DNA of 25,865 bases from an uncultured Eubacteriales bacterium (GTDB taxonomy: Bacteria > Bacillota > Clostridia > Oscillospirales > CAG-272), in contig CAKSIP010000025.1 of NCBI GenBank assembly GCA_934462825.1, positions 1-25,865 on the forward strand, written 5' to 3'. Of the stretch, positions 1 to 6,381 are shown one piece after another. The stretch's first letter is position 1, and the number at the start of each line of letters is the position of its first letter. The position numbers and the translations under genes are program-made. The notes under the pieces were generated by a model, which saw only the letters and a list, made by a program, of their open reading frames with translations, ran no database searches and was not told where the DNA came from.

Positions 1-159
1 GCAGATAAAAACGATTGTAATGTTGTCGAGTTTATCACCCGAATACTTGTTGAGAAACCTTTTGTTGAATTCCACTTCGATGGGATAGATTAAATTCATC
101 AAATACTTGCCAGCAGGATGCCGTGCTTCGGCACTGAAAAATAAAAGTTTTGTGTTCAT
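1..159 (-). CDS. Unrecognised protein, N-terminal 53 residues only (runs off the left edge)
   Basis: The frame opens with ATG at 159 and stays open to base 1, giving 53 codons with no stop. The protein begins MNTKLLFFSAEARHPAGKYL and continues with a hydrophobic/aromatic stretch around residues 20-30 (MNLIYPIEVEF), then a charged segment and a second hydrophobic strand (ITIVFIC) at the edge. I recognise no family. There is no signal peptide and no clear membrane helix. The start lies 5 bases after the stop of the upstream helix-turn-helix gene, so the two are almost certainly co-transcribed and perhaps translationally coupled; the ribosome site is weak (GGTG). The segment is more A+T-rich than the neighbouring ribosomal operon, which fits acquired DNA. 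It was missed as an ORF only because the window cuts it. Confidence 0.6.
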   Translation of the reverse strand, partial: MNTKLLFFSAEARHPAGKYLMNLIYPIEVEFNKRFLNKYSGDKLDNITIVFIC

Positions 160-164
160 AACAA

Positions 165-380
165 TCACCAAAATGATTTATTAATTTGATATTTTTGTTC
201 CGCATAATCGGGATCATATTCATGCGTGTTCGGATTCCTACCTCTTTCAATCTCCCGATAAATTGTTGAAACATGAAGTCCGAGAAGACTTGCAATGTCT
301 TTCACAGATTTTCCGGCTTTAAGAGAATTGGCCATTTCCTGTCGCTGTTCACAACTCAAATGCGAATAATTCTTACCCAT
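165..380 (-). CDS. Small helix-turn-helix protein, IS30-transposase N-terminal type (HTH_38)
   Basis: This 71-residue protein consists almost only of the DNA-binding region seen at the N-terminus of IS30-family transposases. It has the LSCEQRQEM lead-in, a helix-turn-helix at about residues 20-46 (KAGKSVKDIASLLGLHVSTI followed by YREIERGRN), and a short tail with YDPDYAEQKY. The DDE catalytic domain is absent, and the stop codon is followed at once by a different gene, so this is either a domesticated regulator or a transposase remnant. I chose ATG 380 over the in-frame GTG at 392 because GGGAG lies 5 bases upstream of it. The gene is 5 bases from its downstream partner. A DNA-binding role is inferred from the fold; target and function are unknown. 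Confidence 0.7.
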   Translation of the reverse strand: MGKNYSHLSCEQRQEMANSLKAGKSVKDIASLLGLHVSTIYREIERGRNPNTHEYDPDYAEQKYQINKSFW

Positions 381-514
381 TTTAGCTCCCACTTTTATAT
401 CTACAGCGTTTTTTCTTTCACTTCTGTTTCTATTTCTTCTTTTGTCTCCGGCTTATGCGTTTGCGTTGGAATCCGAGAGATGGCGGCAAACTGCATCACG
501 CGGTACAAACGGGC

Positions 515-555
515 AAAAAATCGGGCCTCCGCAACTATACGGAAACCCGATTTTT
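515..555 (-). terminator. Intrinsic terminator of the rpsF-ssb-rpsR operon
   Basis: On the minus strand the sequence folds as AAAAATCGGGTTTCCG, a short loop, then CGGAGGCCCGATTTTTT. This is a long stem with a two-base mismatch, ending in a run of U. It starts 12 bases after the rpsR stop codon. Confidence 0.85.
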
Positions 556-567
556 CAAAATCAACCT

Positions 568-816
568 TTAGTCGGTGATATAAGGCAGCAGAGCCGCATG
601 ACGAGCACGCTTGATGGCCGTGTTCAGCTCGCGCTGATGCTTTGCGCAGGTGCCGGAAATTCTTCTCGGCAAAATTTTACCGCGCTCGCTGATAAACTTT
701 CTCAGCTTTGCATCCTTATAGTCGATATAGGCTACCTTGTCCGCACAGAAAATGCAAACTTTCTTTCTCTTGCGGTTGGGACGGAACGTCCGCGCCGTGC
801 TTTCCGTTTTATCCAT
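568..816 (-). CDS. rpsR: 30S ribosomal protein S18
   Basis: The 82-residue product is S18 of the small ribosomal subunit, which binds S6 in the platform of the 30S particle. The signature is clear: RKKVCIFCADKV near residues 17-28, the YIDYKDAKLRKFISERGKIL block, then PRRISGTCAKHQRELNTAIK and the RHAALLPYI end typical of bacterial S18. The length matches the family. The CxxC-type cysteines (IFC, and GTCAKH further on) resemble the zinc-binding (C+) form of S18. It is the last gene of rpsF-ssb-rpsR, 55 bases after ssb, with a GAGGAG ribosome site and a strong terminator just downstream. Identification is secure. Confidence 0.97.
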   Translation of the reverse strand: MDKTESTARTFRPNRKRKKVCIFCADKVAYIDYKDAKLRKFISERGKILPRRISGTCAKHQRELNTAIKRARHAALLPYITD

Positions 817-871
817 AATTCTGAATTCTCCTCTTACTATTTTTGTTTACTGCTTTCTCCGACAATCGTTG

Positions 872-1336
872 TCAGAACGGCAGGTCATCGTCCGTCTTGA
901 TTTCCTCAAACTTCGGAGCTACGCCCTCCATCGAGGCATAAGACGGTGTATAGGCGTCGGGCGTGTACCCGCCCTGCGGTTGTGCTCCGCCGGAGCCTTC
1001 TCCGCGACTGTCAACAAATTGGATCTCATCCGCAATAATATCGGTAGCATAGCGTTTTGCGCCGTTATTGTCCGTCCAAGAACGGTTTTGAATGGAACCG
1101 ATCACGCAGATGGACGATCCTTTATGAAAGTAACGCGACACAAACTCTGCTGTAGCTCTCCATGCGGTGACGTTAAAGAAGTCGGTCTGTTGCTGCGATG
1201 TATCTTTCGATTGAAATCTGCGATTCACAGCGATGCTGAAAGAAACCACGGGGATCCCGTTGGGAGTCTGCTTCAGCTCCGGATCCGCAGTAAGACGTCC
1301 GCCGAGTATTACTTTGTTAAGATTAAAATTTGCCAC
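872..1336 (-). CDS. ssb: Single-stranded DNA-binding protein
   Basis: This 154-residue SSB coats single-stranded DNA in replication and repair. The OB-fold occupies about residues 1-105: LNKVILGGRLTADPELKQT, the SFSIAVNRRF strand, then FFNVTAWRATAEF and the GSIQNRSW strand. A Gly/Gln/Pro/Tyr-rich linker follows, and the acidic tip DDDLPF at the C-terminus is the conserved docking site for partner proteins. The start codon is GTG at 1336, preceded by AAGGAGG at a spacing of 7; no in-frame ATG lies near. Position between rpsF and rpsR is the standard Firmicute arrangement and couples SSB supply to ribosomal-protein expression. Confidence 0.97.
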   Translation of the reverse strand: MANFNLNKVILGGRLTADPELKQTPNGIPVVSFSIAVNRRFQSKDTSQQQTDFFNVTAWRATAEFVSRYFHKGSSICVIGSIQNRSWTDNNGAKRYATDIIADEIQFVDSRGEGSGGAQPQGGYTPDAYTPSYASMEGVAPKFEEIKTDDDLPF

Positions 1337-1369
1337 GATAACGCCTCCTTTTTTACAATGCTATCCGAT

Positions 1370-1819
1370 TCACGCCTCAGGGGTTTCTGCGGACGGCTCT
1401 GCTACAGGCGCTTCATCCGCATTGGCTTCCACAGCTTCTTCCGCTTTTTCTTCAACAGCTTCTTCTGTTTTTACTTCAGCGATGTTTTCGGCTGCTTCGG
1501 CTGCCGCAACAGCGGCCTTCACTTCTGCCTCAAACTCAAGTTTGATGACGAGATAGCGCATAATGCTTTCGTCGATGTTGAACAGACGCTCCAGCTCAGA
1601 CGGGAAAGCAGGCTCAGACTTGAAGGTTACGATCACGTAGTAGCCTTCCGACTTGTCATTGATGGGATATGCGAGGCGGCGCTTGCCCCACTCGTTTACC
1701 TCAACGATCTCACCGTTTCCGCCGATCAGTGCAGTAAACTTGTCTACCTTTGCTTTGATGGTTTCTTCGCTACCGTCAACGATAAACAAGCATTCATAAG
1801 AGTTGATTACCTTTTCCAT
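1370..1819 (-). CDS. rpsF: 30S ribosomal protein S6 with long acidic C-terminal extension
   Basis: S6 pairs with S18 on the 30S platform. The core (about residues 1-95) shows the family pattern: NSYECLFIVDGSEETIKAKV, the VNEWGKRRLAYPINDKSEGY block, YVIVTFKSEP, then LFNIDESIMRYLVIKLE. The last ~50 residues are an Ala/Glu-rich low-complexity tail, making the protein 149 residues rather than the ~95 of compact S6 proteins; such tails occur in many clostridial S6 proteins. The start is ATG 1819, with GGGAGGTG 7 bases upstream. A longer in-frame reading to 1906 would begin upstream of this site and inside the leader, so I rejected it. First gene of rpsF-ssb-rpsR, driven by the promoter at 1913-1941. 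Confidence 0.96.
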   Translation of the reverse strand: MEKVINSYECLFIVDGSEETIKAKVDKFTALIGGNGEIVEVNEWGKRRLAYPINDKSEGYYVIVTFKSEPAFPSELERLFNIDESIMRYLVIKLEFEAEVKAAVAAAEAAENIAEVKTEEAVEEKAEEAVEANADEAPVAEPSAETPEA

Positions 1820-1846
1820 ATTATTACACCTCCCTATGGACTTTTG

Positions 1847-1875
1847 ACCGCAGAATTTCCTTTTTTTACTGCGGT
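1847..1875 (-). promoter_or_regulatory. Leader hairpin upstream of rpsF (possible S6:S18 autoregulatory element)
   Basis: Within the ~87-nt rpsF leader the arms ACCGCAG and CTGCGGT form a perfect 7-bp stem around a purine-rich loop, about 28 bases before the start codon. Known rpsF operons in many bacteria are autoregulated by an S6:S18-binding RNA in this position. I see the hairpin but cannot confirm the conserved bulge of that motif, so the functional label is inference. Confidence 0.4.
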
Positions 1876-1912
1876 AGAGAGACAGGGCGATCTTACCCCG
1901 TATCATTTTGTT

Positions 1913-1941
1913 ATTATACCACAGTCATTTTTTCTTGTCAA
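1913..1941 (-). promoter_or_regulatory. Sigma-A promoter of the rpsF operon
   Basis: The minus strand reads TTGACA (1941-1936), 17 bases, TATAAT (1918-1913): both boxes match the consensus exactly. Transcription should begin near 1906, leaving a leader of about 87 nt. Confidence 0.9.
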
Positions 1942-2072
1942 CTGTTTTTTTGAATTTTTTGTTATATAATACATAAAAGCGCTGTCATCCAAACGAAAAA
2001 TGTTTCCGCCCCGTCCCGGAAAGGACGATTTTCTTTATTTTTATACCAATTTATACCAATCGGTCGGCGAGC

Positions 2073-2609
2073 TTATTGCAACATCTTTCCGATGATGTCA
2101 TTTAAGAAGGCCGCCAGCTTTTTGGGGGATTCCCTGTCGTCACGGTTCAGCCAATCGCGGATCACCGCGTAGCCTCCCTGATAGAAAAACAAACGCACCT
2201 GCTCTCGTTCGATCTCGGAAAACGATGCCGGAATCGCCGCGTCGATCTGGCGCCGTATTGTCGGCAGATTGAACAGCTTCCCGGAAAAATCCCGATCCGG
2301 CAGGGCGCCGGTCAAAATCCGATAGCTCTCCTGATCGTCCAAAAGCGCCTCCAGCACACGGTATAGGCCGTCCTTGCCGTTTCCTCCGCTCTCGGACAGC
2401 GCTTCCTCCAGCTTGGCAAAACGATCCTCTTCGATCTCCGCCAAAAGATCGTATTGGCTACCGTAATACTTATAGAAGGTGGTGCGGTTCACCTGCGCAT
2501 GGGCGCAGATCTCGCATATGGCGATTTTCTCAATTGGCTTTTGGGCAAGCAGCTCCAGCAATGCGTTTTTCAGCAAGCTCTTGGTTAATCGTATTCTCTG
2601 GTTTTCCAT
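2073..2609 (-). CDS. TetR/AcrR-family transcriptional regulator
   Basis: A 178-residue regulator with an N-terminal TetR helix-turn-helix at about residues 8-55. The text runs LTKSLLKNALLELLAQKPIE, then ICEICAHAQVNRTTFYKYYG and SQYDLLAEIE, where TTFYKYYG is the recognition helix typical of the family. The remaining ~120 residues are a helical ligand-binding/dimer domain without a specific signature. The start ATG 2609 has GGGGAGGGG just upstream; an in-frame extension to 2636 starts before this site and was discarded. It is divergent from the MMPL exporter at 2793, the classic layout of a local repressor and its pump, so I infer that it represses that gene. The inducing ligand cannot be read from sequence. 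Confidence 0.9.
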   Translation of the reverse strand: MENQRIRLTKSLLKNALLELLAQKPIEKIAICEICAHAQVNRTTFYKYYGSQYDLLAEIEEDRFAKLEEALSESGGNGKDGLYRVLEALLDDQESYRILTGALPDRDFSGKLFNLPTIRRQIDAAIPASFSEIEREQVRLFFYQGGYAVIRDWLNRDDRESPKKLAAFLNDIIGKMLQ

Positions 2610-2672
2610 AGTCCCCTCCCCTATTATAATGAACAAATATTTTTATTTTGTATATTTTGCGACGAGACGTCC

Positions 2673-2743
2673 TGTTGTTGTCAGCAACACATCGTTTTGG
2701 CCTATACAGTCTGTTGACTTTATGCTTTAATGTTAGTATACTA
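2673..2743. promoter_or_regulatory. Two candidate operator palindromes between tetR and the exporter
   Basis: A 17-base imperfect palindrome (TGTTGTTGTCAGCAACA, 2673-2689) lies in the middle of the divergent gap. A perfect 10-base palindrome, TAGTATACTA (2734-2743), covers the -10 box of the exporter promoter. Either could bind the TetR dimer. This is inference from symmetry and location only. Confidence 0.45.
2714..2742 (+). promoter_or_regulatory. Sigma-A promoter of the MMPL exporter gene
   Basis: TTGACT (2714-2719), 17 bases, TATACT (2737-2742): one mismatch in each box. The predicted start is near 2749, about 44 bases before the ATG. The palindrome on the -10 box suggests repression by steric block. 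Confidence 0.8.
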
Positions 2744-2792
2744 TACTTGAACCATAATTGCAACCCCTTTTGGAAAAGGAGAGTGATCTTAT

Positions 2793-5510
2793 ATGAAAAA
2801 AATATCCGATTTCATTGTAAAACAGCGGGCGTGGATTCTCGCGCTGATGCTGGTACTGACAACGGTGTGTGTGTTTCTGATGCCGCATGTCGGTGTGAAC
2901 AGTGATATGACAAAATATTTACCGGACTCGTCACAAATGAAGGCCGGGCTTGACCTGCTGGACAAAGATTTCCCCGCCTCAGACACGGAACACACCATTC
3001 GGGTAATGTTCCGCGGACTGACCGACGCGCAAAAGGCAGAGATGAAAACCTCGCTTGCCGCGATCAAAAACGTGGGCAGCGTCGCTTACGAAGCGGACAG
3101 CGCCGACTATAACAGCGGAAACTTTTCCCTATTTGTTCTGAAAACCGAGTTTGATTACGACAGCGAGGAAATGGCAGAAATCGAACAAACGCTAAAGGAC
3201 AGCTTTTCGAGCTATGATATGACCGTCAGAAGCGACGATCCGTCCTCCTCATCGGAGATTCCGCTTACAGTCTATCTCGTCGCTTTCGGCATTATTCTTG
3301 TCGTGCTTCTGATTTCCTGCGGCTCGTATTTTGAGCCGATCCTGTTTCTTGCCACCATCGGCATTGCCGTTCTGCTCAACCTCGGCACAAACATTTTTCT
3401 CGGCGAGGTATCCGATGTCACCTACGGAATCTCGGCGATTTTACAGCTGGCGCTGTCGATGGACTATTCCATTATACTGATGAACCGCTATCGGCAGGAA
3501 ATGGAGCGCACTTCTGACCGCAAGGAGGCCATGGCAAAGGCGCTTCGGGCAGCATTTTCCTCCATTACGGGCAGTGCCGTTACGACCATTGTGGGCCTGC
3601 TCATGCTCCTGTTTATGAGCTTTAAGATCGGTATGGATGTCGGTCTTGTGCTGGCAAAGGGTGTGGCGTTCAGCATGCTTTGTGTCTTTACCGTGCTTCC
3701 CGCGCTGATCCTGCTTTTCGACAAGCTGATTGTAAAAACCGCAAAGAAGAAAAAAACGCCCGACGGCGAGCGCAAAAGTCCGCTTACCGTACTCGGAAAT
3801 TTCGGCTATCGGGCGCGTCAAGGGATTGCTGTATTCTTTGTTTTTCTGTTTGCCGGCGTCGCCGTATTGCAAAGCAACACCAAAACCATTTACACGCTGA
3901 GCCAAAACGATCCGATTGCCAAGGTTTTTCCGCAGGACAACCAACTTGTACTTGTGTACCGAAACAGCGACGAAACGACCGTCGGCACACTGCTCTCTAC
4001 GCTGGAGAGTGACCAAAAGGTAAAGAGCATCACCTCGTATCCCACGACGCTCGGCAAAGAATACACCGCCACGGAAATGATGGCGGCCCTTTCCCAAATG
4101 AGCACGGACGCCGCGCTCAGCGAAGAAGCGATAAATCTTTTGTATTATGCTTATTCCCAAGAGGGCGAAGTCGGGGCACTGACGCTGTCGGAGCTGATTT
4201 CCTTCCTGACGGAAAATGCGACGGACGATCCGCTGCTCAGCGGGTATATCGACGACGCAACGCTCGCACAGCTGTCTCAATTAAAGCCCCTGACCGACAA
4301 GACGTCTCTCACCACGCAACGGACTTCCGATGAGCTTGCCGCCGCACTCGGCATGGATGCCGGGCAGACGTCGCGGCTGTTCATGCTGCACTTCGGCTTG
4401 AAATACACGCCGAACAAAACCATGTCGATTTATGAATATCTCACCTTCCTCACCGAAGATGTACTGACGAACATTGCCTATGCGCCGATGTTCTCCGATG
4501 AACAAAAGGCAGAACTGCTAACGGCAAAGTCTCTGGCCGATATGGCTATGTCCGACACGCGCTTTACGCCCGCCGAGGCGGCCCGTCTGTTGTCCGGCGC
4601 ATCGGATAAAGTCAACGAAAACACGCTTTCTCTGCTGTATCTCTATCGGGAAAGCCGTCTTTCCGAGAACACCACGCAAAAGCTGTCCTTGGATCGCTTT
4701 ATCGCTTACCTGAACGACAAAGTGGTAACCGACGTCCGCTTTGCTCCGCTGATCGACGAGAGCATGAAGGAATCGCTCCGTGTGGCAAACACTGAAATCA
4801 AGAAAGGAATCCGTCAACTCAAGGGAAACACCTACGGGCGCGCAATCATCAACACGACCTATGCCGAGGAATCGGAAGAAACGACGGCCTTTATCAAGGC
4901 GCTTTTCAAAAAATGCGACGCGGCTCTGTCCGAGGAGCATTATCTGATCGGCAACAGTGTCATGGTTTATGAGATGGAAAACCGATTTGAAAAAGAATAC
5001 CTCTTTATCTCGATTCTGACTGCCCTTGCCATCTTCCTTGTGGTCGCGCTGACCTTCCGCAATCTTGTGATTCCGGCGATTTTGGTACTGATTGTACAGT
5101 GCGGTGTGTTCATCACCGTATCCGCCATCGGCGTGCTCGGCGGTTCGATGTACTATCTGGCGCTGATCATAGTAGAGTGTATTCTGATGGGAGCGACCAT
5201 TGACTACGGCATTGTATATACAAGCTATTACCGGGAAATGCGGCAATCCATGGGAATCAAAGAGGCTCTCATCGGAGCAAGCCGCGGCAGCATCCACACC
5301 GTTCTGACCTCTGGCTCCATAATGGTGTTGATCACGGCAGTGATCGGCCCGCTGTTCGGCAACCCCGCCATTGAGCAGATCGTCAAAACCCTGGCGGTCG
5401 GATGTGCCTCGGCCATTATCCTGATTTTGTTCATTCTGCCGTCGCTGCTTGCCATCCTGGATTGCTGGGTGGTACCGAAGAAAAAAGACGAGCCGAAGAC
5501 CGACCTATAA
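2793..5510 (+). CDS. MMPL/RND-superfamily membrane transporter
   Basis: A 905-residue integral membrane exporter. It has the RND two-fold repeat: one N-terminal helix (about residues 12-32), a large outside loop, five helices at about 155-315, a seventh helix near 345, a second large outside loop, and five more helices at about 720-895. Each half carries the conserved Asp-Tyr pair used for proton coupling: ALSMDYSIILMNRY near residue 220 and GATIDYGIVYTSYY near 803. The length is near that of YdfJ/YdgH-like MMPL proteins of Firmicutes, which export lipids or amphipathic toxic compounds. The upstream sequence GGAAAAGGAGAG provides the ribosome site. A divergent TetR regulator suggests inducible expression. 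The substrate is unknown. Confidence 0.92.
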   Translation: MKKISDFIVKQRAWILALMLVLTTVCVFLMPHVGVNSDMTKYLPDSSQMKAGLDLLDKDFPASDTEHTIRVMFRGLTDAQKAEMKTSLAAIKNVGSVAYEADSADYNSGNFSLFVLKTEFDYDSEEMAEIEQTLKDSFSSYDMTVRSDDPSSSSEIPLTVYLVAFGIILVVLLISCGSYFEPILFLATIGIAVLLNLGTNIFLGEVSDVTYGISAILQLALSMDYSIILMNRYRQEMERTSDRKEAMAKALRAAFSSITGSAVTTIVGLLMLLFMSFKIGMDVGLVLAKGVAFSMLCVFTVLPALILLFDKLIVKTAKKKKTPDGERKSPLTVLGNFGYRARQGIAVFFVFLFAGVAVLQSNTKTIYTLSQNDPIAKVFPQDNQLVLVYRNSDETTVGTLLSTLESDQKVKSITSYPTTLGKEYTATEMMAALSQMSTDAALSEEAINLLYYAYSQEGEVGALTLSELISFLTENATDDPLLSGYIDDATLAQLSQLKPLTDKTSLTTQRTSDELAAALGMDAGQTSRLFMLHFGLKYTPNKTMSIYEYLTFLTEDVLTNIAYAPMFSDEQKAELLTAKSLADMAMSDTRFTPAEAARLLSGASDKVNENTLSLLYLYRESRLSENTTQKLSLDRFIAYLNDKVVTDVRFAPLIDESMKESLRVANTEIKKGIRQLKGNTYGRAIINTTYAEESEETTAFIKALFKKCDAALSEEHYLIGNSVMVYEMENRFEKEYLFISILTALAIFLVVALTFRNLVIPAILVLIVQCGVFITVSAIGVLGGSMYYLALIIVECILMGATIDYGIVYTSYYREMRQSMGIKEALIGASRGSIHTVLTSGSIMVLITAVIGPLFGNPAIEQIVKTLAVGCASAIILILFILPSLLAILDCWVVPKKKDEPKTDL

Positions 5511-5522
5511 TGAAAAAAAGCA

Positions 5523-5582
5523 AACCGTCCTCCCCCAAGTCAGACTCAAAGTCCGACGAACGGGAGGGCGGTTATTTTTTGT
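5523..5582 (+). terminator. Intrinsic terminator after the exporter gene
   Basis: Arms AACCGTCCTCCC (5523-5534) and GGGAGGGCGGTT (5562-5573) pair over 12 bp with one G-U and are followed by ATTTTTT. The 27-base loop holds a second small stem. It starts 13 bases after the stop codon. Confidence 0.88.
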
Positions 5583-5841
5583 GCCGCAAGCGGCTCATCG
5601 GTTCCCGGCGCAACGCTCAGCGCCAGCGGGTTGGATGCGGACTCTTCTCGCCAGCCGATTCAAACCCGGTCGCCACTTCCCTCTTTCACTTCAATGACGG
5701 CGTTATTCAACATCAGCGTGGCGGGCTGTTCCCATATCATTATGGAGAAGTCCATACGAAAAGAACTCTTTTTTAGCTGGCAAGGGTAAAAGCAAGGGAC
5801 AACGACGTTTTGGTACAGGGCAAAAAGTGAGAAAAAACGAA
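5583..5841. other. Intergenic stretch without a supportable gene
   Basis: About 260 bases lie between the exporter terminator and the tRNA terminator. On the minus strand a 31-codon frame (start near 5758, beginning MDFSIMIWEQPATLM and ending GSGDRV) has codon use that looks protein-like, and its frame stays open for another ~40 codons past its TGA. It has no ribosome site and no promoter, so I do not call it; it may be a decayed gene end. Confidence 0.4.
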
Positions 5842-5877
5842 AAAAGCCCTTGAAATCATGAGATTTCAAGGGCTTTT
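5842..5877 (-). terminator. Intrinsic terminator after tRNA-Ser
   Basis: A perfect 16-bp stem, AAAAGCCCTTGAAATC paired with GATTTCAAGGGCTTTT around a 4-base loop, is followed on the minus strand by TTCGTTTTTTC. It begins 3 bases past the tRNA CCA end. Confidence 0.9.
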
Positions 5878-5880
5878 CAA

Positions 5881-5972
5881 TGGCGGAGAAGGAGAGATTT
5901 GAACTCTCGCGCCGGTTATCCCGACCTACACCCTTAGCAGGGGCGCCTCTTCGGCCTCTTGAGTACTTCTCC
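5881..5972 (-). tRNA. tRNA-Ser(GCU), reading AGC/AGU codons
   Basis: The minus strand gives a type II tRNA with an encoded CCA end (5881-5883). The 7-bp acceptor stem pairs GGAGAAG with CTTCTCC, and the discriminator base is G as expected for serine. The D-arm region carries AAGAGGCCGAAGAGGC. The anticodon loop CTGCTAA is closed by CCC/GGG and holds anticodon GCT. A long variable arm (GGTCGGGATAACCGGC region) marks a serine tRNA, and the T-arm contains GAGAGTTCAAATCTCTC. The gene stands alone, with its own promoter and terminator. Confidence 0.97.
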
Positions 5973-6018
5973 GTACACTCTCGCAGACAGCCGCTTGCAA
6001 AGGCCTGCGAACATTGTT

Positions 6019-6047
6019 ATTATACACACTTTTTTCCGGTTTGTCAA
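6019..6047 (-). promoter_or_regulatory. Sigma-A promoter of tRNA-Ser
   Basis: The minus strand reads TTGACA (6047-6042), 17 bases, TATAAT (6024-6019), a perfect consensus match typical of stable-RNA genes. The predicted 5' leader before the mature tRNA is about 40 nt. Confidence 0.9.
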
Positions 6048-6059
6048 GTATTTTTTCTT

Positions 6060-6381
6060 TTTTCGTTTGGAGTTTTTGCAGCGCCCGGCCAACCGCCGTT
6101 TCGCGCGTGCAAGATGGCTGAAATTTCGTTCGCCCGCTTTTACAGGGAGGCAATCCTCAAGGAAAAGAAGCGGTGAGCCGTTGACGCCTCCCTCCCTGCG
6201 CATCCGCAAGCGAATAGGGCTATGCCTTTCTTAGCGGTGCTATCAACGAAGTTCAAGCATCCTTGATCGTACAAGAAGAACGCACAAGGTGCCATCGACC
6301 GCGCAAGGCGGTCGATGGCACCCGAACCATTCCATGGAAGGAGACGTCGCGCCGTTCTCTTTTAAGCCCGGAAACGCATTT
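6060..6381. other. Gene-free 320-base stretch downstream of ftsH with inverted repeats
   Basis: No frame here has a ribosome site or family resemblance. It contains a perfect 14-bp inverted repeat with a 7-base loop (6288-6322, listed separately). It also holds 8-bp arms AGGGAGGC (6144-6151) and GCCTCCCT (6186-6193) separated by 34 bases. No U-tract follows either. A short plus-strand frame of 20 codons at 6114-6176 (MAEISFARFY...) lacks a ribosome site. Confidence 0.4.
6288..6322. repeat. Perfect 14-bp inverted repeat without U-tract, downstream of ftsH
   Basis: Arms GGTGCCATCGACCG (6288-6301) and CGGTCGATGGCACC (6309-6322) are exactly complementary around the loop CGCAAGG. Neither strand continues into a T-run, so it is not a standard intrinsic terminator, though it sits about 60 bases beyond the ftsH stop and may stabilise the 3' end of that mRNA. 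Confidence 0.7.

Noticed and set aside
737..1969. 410-codon open frame on the plus strand over ssb and rpsF
   Set aside because: It is the antisense shadow of two certain ribosomal-operon genes, has a composition unlike a real protein and no ribosome site.
2630..2640. TATAAT directly upstream of the tetR ribosome site
   Set aside because: A start 7 bases downstream would fall inside the Shine-Dalgarno sequence, and no -35 box is at the right distance.
5650..5690. tRNA T-arm-like string (GGGTTTGAATCGG on the minus strand)
   Set aside because: The stem around the loop does not pair and no acceptor or anticodon arms surround it.
5583..5800. Minus-strand frame ending ...VIEVKEGSGDRV and open beyond its stop
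   Set aside because: Composition is suggestive, but there is no ribosome site, no promoter and a stop in the middle; too weak to call as a gene or pseudogene.
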